This document shows positions 48,701 to 61,135 of a stretch of DNA of 64,000 nucleotides, one piece after another. The DNA is taken from positions 34,747,120 to 34,811,119 of the forward strand of contig OY740769.1 of NCBI GenBank assembly GCA_963513935.1. Reading direction: 5' to 3'. The first letter of the stretch is position 1. Each line of letters begins with the position of its first letter. The notes beneath the pieces are model-generated. The model did not search any database and was not told the origin of the DNA. It saw nothing but the letters and a program-made list of their open reading frames with translations. The DNA is from Aphrophora alni. Taxonomy: Eukaryota > Arthropoda > Insecta > Hemiptera > Aphrophoridae. A program made the translations under genes and the position numbers.

Positions 48701-49474
48701 GAATATATTTAGGCTCTGCTGAATTATACATGAGTTGTTACAGTTAAGTTTTACCTTTAGCTAAAGTGGTAACTGAATTTGGATAAAAACTTCTTTTAGC
48801 ATTGTAACGAATTTTTGTGAAACAAAATTAATGAGTGACGACAGATATTATTGAAAATAGAAAGATATATTATTTCACTTAAAAAAAAAATTAAATCAGG
48901 CAAGGGTGTGAAATATTAGGACGGCATTTGTTTTAAATATGTAAAGTATAGTTTTGAATCAGAAAGATGTATTTTATGATTTGGAATATATTTTTACTTT
49001 CTAACATACTCAATTTTATTAATTTAAATTTAAAATAATTGTGAAAAGTATTAGAGTGTTATTATTGTAATATTGGTATAGTTTGATCTATAAATTAGGT
49101 AGGTATACAAATGATACACGACTTTTCAAGAATATGGATCAACTTGAGTTACCAGGAGATACATCATAGAATATAATACATTGGACCAATGGCGAAGAGT
49201 CAACATGGAAAATACGACATGGGGAACCATATTTCAAAATGGTTACAATGTACGTCATTCAAAGTTATATTGTTGCATACAACAAAATTCCTCATTCCTT
49301 AACCAGAAACTTTCATGTTTGCATTATTACTTCGTTATATCGACATGTTAATAAAAATTGTGTTATACAATAAAAGTGCAATACATGTCAAACGGTAAAA
49401 CTTTTAATTCTGTGCATAGCACGAAACTTTACTATTAAAACATAGCTGATAACACTGTGAACTTACAACTTTTT

Positions 49475-49477
<3 letters not shown>
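48701..49477. other. AT-rich non-coding stretch
   Basis: Nothing recognisable. Confidence 0.3.

Positions 49478-49565
<88 letters not shown>
49478..49565. repeat. A31 followed by (TA)28
   Basis: An uninterrupted A run (49478-49508) passes directly into alternating TA (49509-49565). Poly(A) plus microsatellite can be a decayed retroposon tail, but no upstream element was recognised. Confidence 0.95.
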
Positions 49566-49569
<4 letters not shown>

Positions 49570-49769
49570 GGAGGGAAAATCCCATAGCTACCTTTACGCT
49601 AATTTACAAATTAATATAATTATACAAAATTAAAGTAGAACCAATATTTTAAGTGTATTGTAATCGTGAAGAATCATTATATTTTTTTTTATTGGTACTA
49701 CTTTTCAGAGATTTTTACATATTTTAGATTATAAGATGGATTTAGTTTATCCAAAGGAAGATTGGTGTA

Positions 49770-50075
49770 TGAGTGAATCCGTAACATTCCTTTAATACAA
49801 AGAGGATGTTTTCTGAAAACTTCTCCCAATAAACCCATCGGAGGAAACTTGTAATCGAATAATGAGAGCTTTATCCAACCTAAGTCACTCTAAGTTGACA
49901 CTCACAGTCTCCTAAACTACGATTGAAAGGTATTGAATTAAAAGTATATTCTGTGTTGGTTCAAAGTGCAACTTTGTTAGTTTATAATTTGGTTATTTAG
50001 TAAAGGAAAAGGCGCAGTTATACCAAAAGAGCCTGTGGTCATATATTTTATATGAGAATTTGGATGCATGTATAT
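49770..50075 (+). repeat. Composite repeat family B/E/M, middle part
   Basis: GAGGATGTTTTCTGAAAACT, CCCATCGGAGGAAAC, TAATCGAATAATGAGAGCT, CAAAGTGCAACTTTGTTAGT: same order as 53820-53975 and 63020-63190. Confidence 0.65.
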
Positions 50076-52335
50076 CGTCAAACTTGACTTAAAAAATAAG
50101 TGTTATTATTGTAACAACCTTAATATGGTTGTTCAATTTAGTAGATTGTAAGACACAAGAAATATTTGGCGTGAAGTAATATGCTGATATGATAGGTCGT
50201 AAAACTAATTTGATGTTTTTCGACTTGAAAGGTGTAAAAGCCACTCAAATCAATTTACTATATATTCTTACTCATCTTTAATAAGAAGAAAATCCCATCA
50301 TTAGATCCAATTTTGGAATATCCGAATAATTAGTTCAGGAACAATAAATTTAACAAATAATAAAACCTAGATATCTTCTAAATTTGTCTATAATTACAGA
50401 TATTCTGTTACTTATTGTAATTTGTTTGTTTATATTTTAATTACTTTTTAGTATTTCTTTTTTTTTTTTAAAGACTTTTTAATGCATATTTGAAATCTTA
50501 TAGCACCTCAGGAAATAGTTGCACTAAAAATTCGTTTTGTTTTAATTTCAAAATTACACATTTTACATTTACTATATATAAAAAAAATATTTCCCCTATC
50601 AAATTTAAAAGTAAATTCTACGATCAAAATAGAAGTAAATCTATTTAAAAGAGTTTATATATTGACTATAAGTTGAATGGTTATTTTAAATATTAAATTT
50701 ACAATATGCAATTATTTCCAAGTGTGCCCTGCATATTTCCATTGTAAATATAATTCATCGTTAGAATATAGAAAACATGAAATTGGCCACATAGTCTAGT
50801 AGCGTATGACTTCTAGGAGAAAATCATCTACACAGATTTCGATCAAATTTTAATAATAAGAAAATTAATTACCAATACAAGTACAAAGACAAAGAAATGT
50901 TTTTTTTTTCTCCAGATATTTGAATTCGAAGGGCTCTGGTATGGTTCCGAAATCTCGGTCACAAGGCAAAAAAACTATGACCACGCACCGTAAAGACTGT
51001 TCTACCTATTCGAGCCTACCACTGTCAGTTAAAAAAAGGCAATATCTTGAGAGACACTGGTTCTTATTTTGTCCGCTACAACAGTTTTAGCTTATTGTAT
51101 GATGAAGGAAAATTAGAAAGGTTCAATTGTAAGTTTTTTTAGTTAACAACTCTAATTAAAACAATACAACACATATGCATTAGGAATCAACATCACAACA
51201 CTGAAGTTTGGAGGTTATGTCCAAGTCAATAAAACAACAGCTGACTGCACATCACACCAACTCTGAGATAGAGATTTTTTTAGAAAGGCGTACGTGGAGC
51301 ACACACGCCCTTTTAAATGAAACCAGAAATTTCAAGTATGATTTTACCATGGAAACAATGACTGTACAGATGCCTTTTTAAAGGAAACTGAAAGATCTAT
51401 CCTTCAGGAATATAAAACCCACAAAAAAATGAAAATGTCAAAAAATGGCTCATACACCCTTTTAAAAAAACCGATTCAATTATGTTATAATGTTTTAAAA
51501 TAATTTTGAACTTGTGTAGGCTTTCTTGTGTTATTATACAAGAAAACGTACACAAATCCAAAATTAACTATATGGAAACCTTAAATAACATTCTAGGAAA
51601 TAATTTCAATGTTGTAATTTCCTCTTCATTAAGGACTGAGAGTTCATATTATCTCTGAATATAGAAATGAAGTTAATGTCCCTTTTATAATTAGGTAGAC
51701 ACTTTGGATTATGTAAACATAAAATACTTTCAATGACTGAGGACGGTGTTACTTGAAGTGTTGTATAATTATAATTATTGTTAGTTCCTTTATTTTACAG
51801 CTAATAACATACGTTATAATGCTCAGGGGTGTAGCCAGTACACGGACTTTGCTGTTTTGAATAGAATCGATAAATAGTTAAGGGTGTATAATTTTATTCT
51901 TTCAATTAAATTACTGGTTCGTGATGTAAACACTCCCTCATGGGAACGTTTCACCACTTGTCTTGTGAAAACGGGGTACAAAGCGTTCAATAAACAATAA
52001 TATAATTCTGTTCCTACAATTCAGTAGTCTCCTCAGTTTTGATGCAGATAACTGAAGTATCAATTGGTGATAGTTTCCCACTCAAATTAGCATTTTCCTA
52101 TCTTTTTAAAAGTTGTTTACTAGCTATGCACAGCAGATTGACTGATTTTTATAAAATTTGTGTTAACAATTGAACTTTCATCTCAGTACTGAGTACAATC
52201 ATAAGAGTCTCGAGGGACCTACAAGAATTCTCAATTAATCCAATTAATATTAGTTTATTATCGTACCAAACTTTTTCATGAAATAGAAGATCCACTAAAC
52301 CGATTTCAATATTACGTGTGTTGAATGGTCGGATC
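50076..52335. other. AT-rich non-coding stretch
   Basis: About 2.2 kb without a supportable gene. A GC-richer patch at 50925-51060 is unassigned. Confidence 0.3.
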
Positions 52336-52339
52336 ACAG

Positions 52340-52990
52340 TAGGAACATGTTCATCGTTGCGAAATACCCACTAATTGATACGCTAGGAACAAGTAGGAGC
52401 ACGAAAAGATCAAAGTACCCTATACGAATTGTAATGTAATGCACGTCAATAAAATTTCCAGTTTCGAATGTAACTACATTAACTGTTTTCATATTACTTC
52501 TATTGTATCCACATTTTTTAAACAATTGTGTTGTTGAATGAAAGGGGAAAATGTAGTCAAAATAAAACTCAGAAAAACATTACATTTTATAAAAAGCATA
52601 AAACTTTTTCAATTTAATCAACTTTTGTTATAGACTCTGTGAAGTTACTAGTTTGCCGCAAACAGAATTACACTTTGTAAACAAAACTGTAGAGGGCAAC
52701 TTGTGCTTTATGTTATACGAATTTAAATTTATAAATAAATTAAATTTGTCAGTGTATTTAGAGACATAATATTAACAAAAAGTTTTTAAATAATACGTGC
52801 ATAAAGTTCTTTCTTGATTATTCTAAAAGCCATAATTTCTTAACATTAGATTTATAAATTTCTTCAGAAATGTATGCGAAATGTAAAGATGAAAGCCCTA
52901 AACTAGTGTGCAAATAAATCTTACCTTTTATGAACAACGTGAAAGTGAATATTAACCCTGTCATTAAAATCCAGACTTCAAAATATACTT
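52340..52990 (+). repeat. Composite repeat family B/E/M, 5' part of interrupted copy
   Basis: TTGAATGAAAGGGGAAAATG, TTTTTCAATTTAATCAACTT, AGTTTGCCGCAAACAGAATT, ACACTTTGTAAACAAAACTG. The rest of this copy appears beyond the fold-back insertion, at 53740-54060 and 55720-55870. Confidence 0.6.
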
Positions 52991-52993
52991 TAC

Positions 52994-53346
52994 TATTAGT
53001 AGTAAAATTAAGTTTTTTACCTTGTTTCCGTCAAGTGATCACTTTTTTTTGTGTTAGTGACGCTTTTCGGGACTTTTATCCCATCTTCAGACACAATATA
53101 TTTATATGACTCAACCGAGGTCGTCAAACACTAAAATTATTTACACGGCAACTGACTTACACGGTAGCCAGAAGGTGTACATCTAAACGTATTTTTAATG
53201 TGATATGTGGCTTTTGTGTTTGACGACCCCGGTTGAGTAATATATTTATGTTGTGTTTGAAGATGGGATAAAAGTCCCGAACCGCGTCACTAACACGATA
53301 AAGAGGTCATTTGACGGAAAAAAGGAAAGAAACTTTATTTTAACTC
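52994..53346. mobile_element. Fold-back (MITE-like) element with ~140-bp arms
   Basis: Left arm (about 52994-53135) and right arm (about 53209-53346) are imperfect reverse complements. Each contains TTCCGTCAA, GTGTTAGTGACGC, GGGACTTTTATCCCATCTTC, ACTCAACCG and GTCGTCAAACAC on one strand. The loop is about 75 bp and holds two ACACGG words. There is no coding capacity. It interrupts the composite repeat. The arms include the CTGAAGAT-GGGA-TAAAAG-TCCC-GAAA hairpin. The outermost target-site duplication is not clear. Confidence 0.88.
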
Positions 53347-53739
53347 ATACTGAACTGGATACTGAAAATGAATTCATTATTTGTAGTTTTTTATAGCATA
53401 CACTTAGTTTATCTTAAAAATATATAAATTTATTTGTTTGTTTCCAAAAACGTTTTGACCCCTATTCTATACCATTTTATTTCTCATAAGATAACTATTA
53501 ATACTTACAGTAATCAATAAATTTACACATTCATACAGTATAGAGAGATTATTTGTAGAATATCGATGAATGTTGATTAGGAAAAGTATTTGGTTTTGTA
53601 GATGAGACTGTGAGAAAGTTAGTGCGATGTTATTGAATAGATAGATTTTATCAGAAGCATATTTATTAAAAGTTGCTTAAAGATTTGTGTACATTCTAAA
53701 TTTGAAGTAATAATATAACATAATATCAACTTCTGACAA

Positions 53740-54060
53740 CTTGTCTGAGAGACAGAGGGTGTAAAAGTTATCCAACCAAACGACGATACTGACTTACCGT
53801 GTATGAAATGTTACTTAAAACATTTCTCTGAATACCTATCTAGGGAAACTATTAATCGAATATTGAGAGCTGCTTGTATGTACTCTTGTAAATTTAAAAC
53901 CTCAAATTATGATTGGAAATAATGGAGTAGAAAGTAACATTCTTGTGTAGGTTGAAGTGTATTTTTGTTAGTTTCTCTTTTGTAAGTGAAACCAAAAAAA
54001 TCCTGTTTTGATAATTTGTGTGAAACAAATTTTCGCACCGATATATAAAACTATTTCTTT
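53740..54060 (+). repeat. Composite repeat family B/E/M, middle part of interrupted copy
   Basis: AGGGAAACTATTAATCGAAT, ATTGAGAGCTGCTTGTATGT, GTTAGTTTCTCTTTTG and TCCTGTTTTGAT align with 63055-63235. Confidence 0.65.
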
Positions 54061-55715
54061 TTTTATTATTATTTCCACATTAATCCGAATGGATTGTATT
54101 TATGACTTTACTTAATTTCTGAGATCTCATTAGTCGATAAAAGGACCGTAATAAAGCTTTTCCCGCCATTCCATTCGTTTGCCTACTCTATCATTCTTGA
54201 CAACTTCTAAGTATCTACAAATTTTCTCAGTAGGAAAAACATACCTTTAACTTGTAAACAGCCAATATTTTTGTTTTCTATCGTTGAAAGAAGTAGGAGT
54301 TAAGTACCTGCAAGAGATTTTTGCTGCACTGAAATATAGAACACAAAACTACTCGGCAGTTTTATTATTGTGGTAGTGCGATTTTGTTTTCATAAATTTA
54401 CTTGTTGAATAAATCATAGCTCTAAACTTAGTTTATACTAAATATTTTTCTAAAATCCATCAGGGCTTTGTCACCGTTTAACAAAAATGGTCCCTACTCT
54501 TCCTCCGATCACTTTTTAATTTCGTCCAAGTTATGACTGCTCAGGACTATCTTTTGTCCTGAGTATTTTTCTTAGGTTGTAGATTTAGTTTTAGTTTCCA
54601 ACAGCTCTAGACTACTAAACTATGTTGATATTAGCTGTGCTCACTTGATAACGGCAATTGATTTATATTCTCGAAACATGGTGTATTAATCTTTTATAAA
54701 CAAATGATGACAAATGTCAGATTAAACTATATTAATAATACTCTGCTCATAGAATATGTATTTTAACAAAGTTAAAAAAATTAAATATAACTATAATAAT
54801 ATTTTAAATCTAAAAACGAAATATTTATATATTTTAGTATATTAGAACTTGTTGTTTTTCACAATGATTAAATTAACGTACTTTTGTTTTTAACAATTCT
54901 TTTATTATTAATTTTTTTTTCTATATTAGTACTACATACGCACTTCCTGAGTATTTTAGTTATTTTAACAGGACAACCTAATAAACCCTATCAATTGTAG
55001 ATGTTAAGTTGTAAAACCATGATGTTCCACTAATTCTACATTATATACTTATTATTTTGATTCGTCAACGTTCTTTTTAATTAGTCTCCCTCAGTAGGAA
55101 TGTTGTCTAAAAGTTTGTTTGCTTATCCAACTAAATCTCATGACTTATAAGTGTTTTTATATTGTCTAGTTGCAGTTTTTCTTTACAAATTAAATTTTGA
55201 TTACAATTTGCTAAAATTGGATAAATGTTGATGTTTATATCCGATTTAAAGAATAGTGAACAAGAAGTACGACAGCCACATTCAAACAGTTAGAATAATC
55301 TTGCTAGTTAACAAACGTATCCAAAATATGAAAAATAAAACCTGTACACCAAAATTAACAAATCAAATAAATAAAAAACTGCTAAGACAGGATTGTTTCT
55401 AATCTGCTTTGATACCAATTATTTTAATTCTTTCTTAAAATATTTTCATATTATTTCTTGGTACATACTGAATTTAATTTACTAATAACTTTCACTTGTA
55501 TAATAATATTGTATTTGTTATTTTTTCTATGTTTTATTACTATAATGAGTAGTGTCGTGGGTGGGAACAAAACTCTTTAAGGATGATATTTCTCAGTTGA
55601 AAGATACTTACATTTTAACGTCATAAAATACAAATATTTTTAATAATAACTCTTCCAAAAAATACAATATTCTTGGAACTAGGGCATGTGTAACATTTAT
55701 TTGAAGATAACAGCC
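54061..55715. other. AT-rich non-coding stretch with one hairpin
   Basis: Contains CTCAGGAC-TATCTTTT-GTCCTGAG (54539-54562), an 8-bp perfect stem. Otherwise nothing recognisable. It separates the middle and 3' parts of the composite repeat and may be another insertion. Confidence 0.35.
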
Positions 55716-55717
55716 AT

Positions 55718-55870
55718 TTTATAGCCAAGGAATTACCCCGCAGTTTGGTAAGAAGCCAGACAATCACGCTGTGTTATAAAGATATCAGTTTTCCATATGA
55801 ATAAACCTGTATCTATGAAATCAGTAATTCCTCTTCTTGTAATAATACTAATCGACTTAAGTTACCATAG
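55718..55870 (+). repeat. Composite repeat family B/E/M, 3' part
   Basis: GTAAGAAGCCAGACAATCAC, GCTGTGTTATAAAGATAT, TTTTCCATATGAATAAAC and a CTTCTTGTAATAATACTA segment match 63640-63755. Confidence 0.8.
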
Positions 55871-56549
55871 CAGCTATAATATAAATTTGAAATGAATATG
55901 TCAATAATTTATATATAGACCGGTTTCTCAAAAAGACACTTGAGGTACTATAAAATTGAATTAACTTTCTACTGAAGTAATTCGACAACAATCTAACACT
56001 AATCACAATACCGGTGTTACATCAAATGATTATTTTAAATTTCATATACATCTTACAGTGTACAATAAGTACCTATTAATGTTTCTAAGTAATTTGTAAG
56101 TCGAGAATTTAGACTGACAAAATACATGTCTTTCTGGAAACAGAAGATATCTTCGGAGGAATTTGAAGTAGAGTGTGAGTCAAGATGTCAGTTACAAGGC
56201 TCGCTAGACTGTTTATAATATTTCTGTTGAATAATTCACAGAGGATGAAATACTATGAATATACGTACAGTATTTATCTGTGCTCTTAGAAGGGGGAATT
56301 CTTCAGGAACGGTCACCATTCGTGATTATAAATGTACATTGACCTTTCCGTTCGAGATATGTTTTTTGTGTGTTTATGAATAATTTATCTAAATTGAGGG
56401 TTTTACTTGAACCATAAATTGGATTTTACTTTGTCTGTTTAGAATGTGCTTGTTTCTAGGAGAATGTGTTTAGTGAAGAATGATATCAAAGATATCCGAT
56501 TTCTGTTTTGGGTGCTATAAACGATCTATTTAAGAAAAGACGAAGTTGA
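55871..56549. other. Non-coding stretch
   Basis: Nothing recognisable. Confidence 0.3.
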
Positions 56550-56927
56550 TTATTTATTTTTTCTACACAATAAAAAATAATACAAGTAAACAAGTTGTGG
56601 AAGTTGATTTGGTAAATCTTTTTTGAAGTGTACGCCTTCAGTTTTACTTATATTTACAGACATTTTCCATTCACAAATTGATGACTCAGATGTATCCAAG
56701 TGCCTTTCTATTGTATTTGGTTCATTCTCAGTACCGCAGAGGAATATAGCCAAGTTTGTATGTAATGAATTAATGCAGATAAATTGAACTCTCCTATTTA
56801 CATCAAAGGGATTTACACAATTTACAGAGAGTGGTGATGTGATACAGCTCATTATACTGGAGTGGAAATTTTGATGGCACTTAGATTTGGGTGTCTGCCA
56901 GTCACTAATAGTAGCACACACGGACAC
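56550..56927 (-). pseudogene. LINE reverse transcriptase palm fragment, decayed but open
   Basis: A 125-codon open frame, the longest in the window. SPLSV corresponds to the RT motif PQGSPLSV. It is followed by a hydrophobic stretch with NPFDVNRRVQ (like NDINRRVQ), then LHTNLAIFLCG where YADDLAIFLxG is expected, then NTIERHLDTSESSICEWKMS, VNISKTEGVHF and K. The last block matches the LINE motif in which a helix is followed by W-x-x-x-x-G/S-x-x-x-N-x-x-K-T-x-x-x-x-F. The catalytic aspartates are lost (HTN instead of ADD), so the frame is open by chance and the protein would be dead. The spacing and KT motif fit the jockey/R1/I groups. Flanking RT motifs were not recovered. Confidence 0.7.
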
Positions 56928-57662
56928 TTACGGTCGGGTCAACCAGTGACTCAGCTAATGGGCACTTCGTAATACAAATATTATATATTCATATGTAAAT
57001 ATTTTTTTAATTTATAGGTGTCACAAATTTCTTGTAAATTTACGTTTAAAGTAATCCAAACAGAGTTTATCTACGAGCAATTTGACTTATAACTACTGTA
57101 TTTTATAGCTACTGTATATAAAATTTATTGTTAAAAATAATTGGAAATAATGTAAAAAATGGGATGATTTTAACTTTTGCTAATTTTTATCTTTTAAATA
57201 AGAAAATGCCAAATTTACATTGCTAAAATTACCTATAAAAACTTATTTGCAGAATCTTAATGCTTTAACTGTATTGTAAACACCTAGTTCAGTATTTTAA
57301 GATTAGTATGTATACTATTTTATCTAGAACTACAATGCGAAGAAGTGTTGTAAGGAACAATTAGTTAATAACGAGATATTAGTATGGGTAAATTCGATTA
57401 AACTATCCCTCATAACTCTATACCATTATGATAATGTTTACTCTTAATAAATGTAATAAATATATTTTATGCTAATATGACCAAATTAACGATTTAAGTA
57501 GGTGTAGTTTTTAATATTTAATACCAACACTTTAAAAAAACAATAATCGTAATGTTTATCAATCGTAATATAAAACATTAGATTGTTAAACAATTAATCA
57601 AGTTGATTAGAAATAAAGAGCTGCAGAGATTTATGTATATAATTCACACGTTTCCATGCACT

Positions 57663-57664
<2 letters not shown>
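56928..57664. other. AT-rich non-coding stretch
   Basis: Nothing recognisable. Confidence 0.3.
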
Positions 57665-57717
<53 letters not shown>

Positions 57718-57718
57718 T
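57665..57718. repeat. (TA)n microsatellite with T-run
   Basis: Alternating TA to 57709, followed by a run of T. Confidence 0.95.
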
Positions 57719-59389
57719 CACAAAAATATGAATTTAATAGTAATGTAATTATACAGTATAAGGAAAACTTTTCTTAGTCATAAGCTTTAAATCAAATATA
57801 ATAAAAAATAAATTTTGTCAGGAAAATCTTAATAAAAATAAATACAAATAAATATTGGAAAATCTTTATAGAAAACTTGTAATGAAGCTGCTATTGAAAC
57901 GATTTCTTTCTATGATATTTGAATGGATAATATTCTATAATATGTACTCCATTAAGTGTTGGTACTTGTGGTTGTGTGTTTGAGGATTCGAAATGCAGAT
58001 TCCAACCCTAACAACCATCGATGTTTGTACAAAATATAACAGTAATATTTTTTTAAACACATACTATAGAATTCATGGTAAACAGTATATTGTACAGAAA
58101 AATATAGCCGAGAAAAATGTTTAGAATGTGTGGTACAGGTACTGTATATAGGCTTAAGGCATGTGTCTGTTAAAATCAGAGAGATGTGGTATTGGGAAAT
58201 GTTCTTAGTACATTTTGTAAAAAAAAATAACAACCTGTTCATAGATGATTACTATACAAAATAAAATCCTTTCAAAATATTATTTATTACTAAATCTTCC
58301 AATTATAGTCAAAAACTTAAATAAACCACTATGCTAGAAATGAAGTTTATATATCTCAAAAATGGACAAAGACATATTAGTAGATTTTATGACAAAGAAT
58401 TTTGTTGGGAGGAAAAAAATTACATGAGGCCACATGTAAGCGAACATCAACATTTAACCACAAGTTACAAGTTTCTAAACTTAACATTTTGTTCTTGGTG
58501 TACAGGTCACGTGATTAACATAGAAACTGTGCGTGAAGATTACACAGACTAGATAATGAAACCACTGACCAGACAATCCTTTGACTTTGCGATTCTCATT
58601 GGTAGCTTGCTGCTTAGCGTTTAATCTCCAGCTCATCTCTTACATAAAGTTTTAGGTAGAGGGATCTTAAAACTCGTTATTATGGCAAATCTGCTAAACT
58701 ATTCTCTACAGGCTTAGTATCAAATGAGCTTCATTATATATTAAAAATTGCTTAAAATCAATAATCTTTCCTCTACAGTTTTGAAGACGAGCAATTGATT
58801 TAAAAATGTGAAGAATTTGTTTAACCAAAAGTGATTTTTTGTTATAAATTTTTTAATTGATCTTCACAAAAAGTGAACAGAGAGAACTGAATAAAATGGT
58901 TATATCAATATAAAGTGAAAAGTTGAAATGACTACGTTCGAACATTAGGCATTTGTTACTTATATGGTTTAGAAACTAAAGTATGCAATGTTAGTTTCCC
59001 CTCTGGATCATTAAAAGACGTAAGGATCGTTGCTTCCGTTTGTCGCTTCCAGTTTTTATTTTCAGAACTCATTTCGGTTTTTGAAATTGAAAAATATACT
59101 TATATGAAATTTCATATTGAATATTTTCTAACCCCTTAAAAATACTAATTTTATTCTAAAAAAAAATAGTGTATGGATTCTCTTTAATAAACAGTATTGA
59201 TTTTCGTTGTTTTTGTAGCTCATGTTTTATCTTATGCAACACAATTACTATATTTTAATAACTCTGTATTCCAACCTGCGAACAATAATTTATCACTGAG
59301 GGAAAACAAAGCCGCATTCAGTTCGTTCTTGTTTCCCAAATGGTTCTAAATGGTTTTCCAAATTGAAGAAGTGCAAACCGTAATTTTGC
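57719..59389. other. AT-rich non-coding stretch
   Basis: Open frames of 96 codons (57952-58242, minus) and 73 codons (58331-58552, plus) have no recognisable domain, signal or splice context; I do not call them genes. Confidence 0.3.
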
Positions 59390-59660
59390 TATCCCCCAAA
59401 AGTGAAGTGAATACAACATCACAAAAGTTTAATACTATAAACACTTAGGTAACAGCATAAAGTATAACTAAATTATTAAGTGGGGGAGTAACTAAAACTG
59501 AATTATGAACTCATTACATTCACACTGTTCCCTGAGAAAAGTACCTCCTTAGTTTGCCAACGATGGTTTACTTTTATTATAAAGGATACTTAAAATTCAG
59601 TTTTAAGACGTACCTTTTGTACGGTTCCAAGTGTACTCATCTGTGTGATAGATAGATACC
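59390..59660 (+). repeat. Dispersed repeat family C, copy 2
   Basis: Partner of 38585-38870: AAAAGTGAAGTGAATACAAC, CTAAATTATTAAGTGGGGGA, CTGTTCCCTGAG, ACCTCCTTAGTTTGCCAA, AATTCAGTTTTAAGACGTAC. Confidence 0.75.
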
Positions 59661-60724
59661 TGTGTAAACTGAGTTTTATGCAAATGGTTATATAATTAAC
59701 ATAATCTCTGATTAAATGTCGCAATAAACACGAAACACAAAATGAAATCTTTGGCACACATAAATTAATCGTTATACGACTACAAAACGACAAGTAAGGA
59801 ATTATCAAACAAACAATGAAAATTAACCATGAACATGTTGAGAGGTTGAAAAAAAAGTATTTTGATTAACGTTTAGTGAAATGTGAGATATTTATTACAT
59901 AAACTATTTTACCAAATCTTATGAATAATGACCAAAATGAACACTATAGCGGTCAGGATTCGTTTTCAAATTTGCTCACGAACTTTATGTGTCACAAATT
60001 AAGTGCCGATCACAAATCTCCAAATATCGTTAAAACCTAGTCCCGATTTTTTGAACTACTGTTTAGAGCATTTTTTTGTTTCTTCATTAAACCGACAACT
60101 ACCGAGCCATTATTTTAAGGGGTAATTTATTCTTTTTCATTTTATAATATTTAAAGACATTTTAAAAGTCTTTATATTGTGTACAAAATTATTATTCCGA
60201 AATTTGTTTATATTTTAAGTTACTCATTTCTATGAGAATTTTTTTTTACATCCATGGCGTAACAGTCCCTGGAGTGGCTAACCCTGCTAGACCTTTCTTC
60301 ATCGAGTAATATGGGATCAGTAAATCCAGTTACTTTTAATTATAATTATCATAACGAGTATTTAATACAAGTCATAGTTTTCCAGATTTAATTCAAAATT
60401 CTAGGCTAATACCATAATAATTGTTCAATCCTCAAACCCTCATCTCAGGAGGTCTAGTATACTCAAGGTAAAGTAGCTGAACCTTTCTACATTTAGTATT
60501 CAGTTAGATCTCTCTCTTACATTACTCCCCTCACGTCTCTTTTGATCTTGTTCTCGGGTTATCTTCTGACTTTCATGCCATTGAAGTATTTGATTGTTTT
60601 AAAGAAAATACATATCGTAAATATTTCAGTTAAACAAGTGCACGTTAAGACAAAATGAAACAGCTGTTGGACTGAAGGAGTATAATATTGACGTATGACC
60701 AAATCAGAATATTTTCGTTCAAAT

Positions 60725-60727
<3 letters not shown>
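59661..60727. other. Non-coding stretch
   Basis: A moderately GC-richer patch at 60245-60320 and 60430-60580 is unassigned. Confidence 0.3.

Positions 60728-60771
<44 letters not shown>
60728..60771. repeat. (TA)n microsatellite
   Basis: About 44 bp of alternating TA. Confidence 0.95.
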
Positions 60772-60773
<2 letters not shown>

Positions 60774-61121
60774 TTAAGTCAAACGAAAGAAAGTATTAAA
60801 TTTAAATATTCATAACGTCGACACTTTAACAAAACTATTTTTTCACACCTTTTCCCACTGAACGTAGTACGAGATTTTGTCTTGTGTATATTCTTACACA
60901 AAAATAGAGCATTCTTATTTTGTCACTATAAGCAATTAACATATGAAGTTACTACTCATTAAATCTGTTGTGACAGTGTGATCAACTTATTATGTAAAAG
61001 TATAAAGGTGGTCTATTTCACTATAACAACAGACCTAAGCTGAGATGTTAGATCAATTAGTTTAAAACTTTAACACTGTTAGAAACAAGTAGGAAAGTTT
61101 AAAAGACAGTAGATAGAATCA

Positions 61122-61135
61122 TTCCCTTAAGGGAA
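61122..61135. repeat. Perfect palindrome TTCCCTTAAGGGAA
   Basis: A 14-bp dyad containing several G/C pairs, in an otherwise AT-rich, unassigned stretch (60772-62555). Confidence 0.7.

Noticed and set aside
54539..54562. CTCAGGAC...GTCCTGAG hairpin as a terminator
   Set aside because: A Rho-independent terminator is not expected in nuclear animal DNA and no gene lies upstream; listed only as a hairpin.
58331..58552. 73-codon frame (MLEMKFIYLKNG...)
   Set aside because: It looks protein-like in composition but has no domain, partner copy or splice signals that I recognise.
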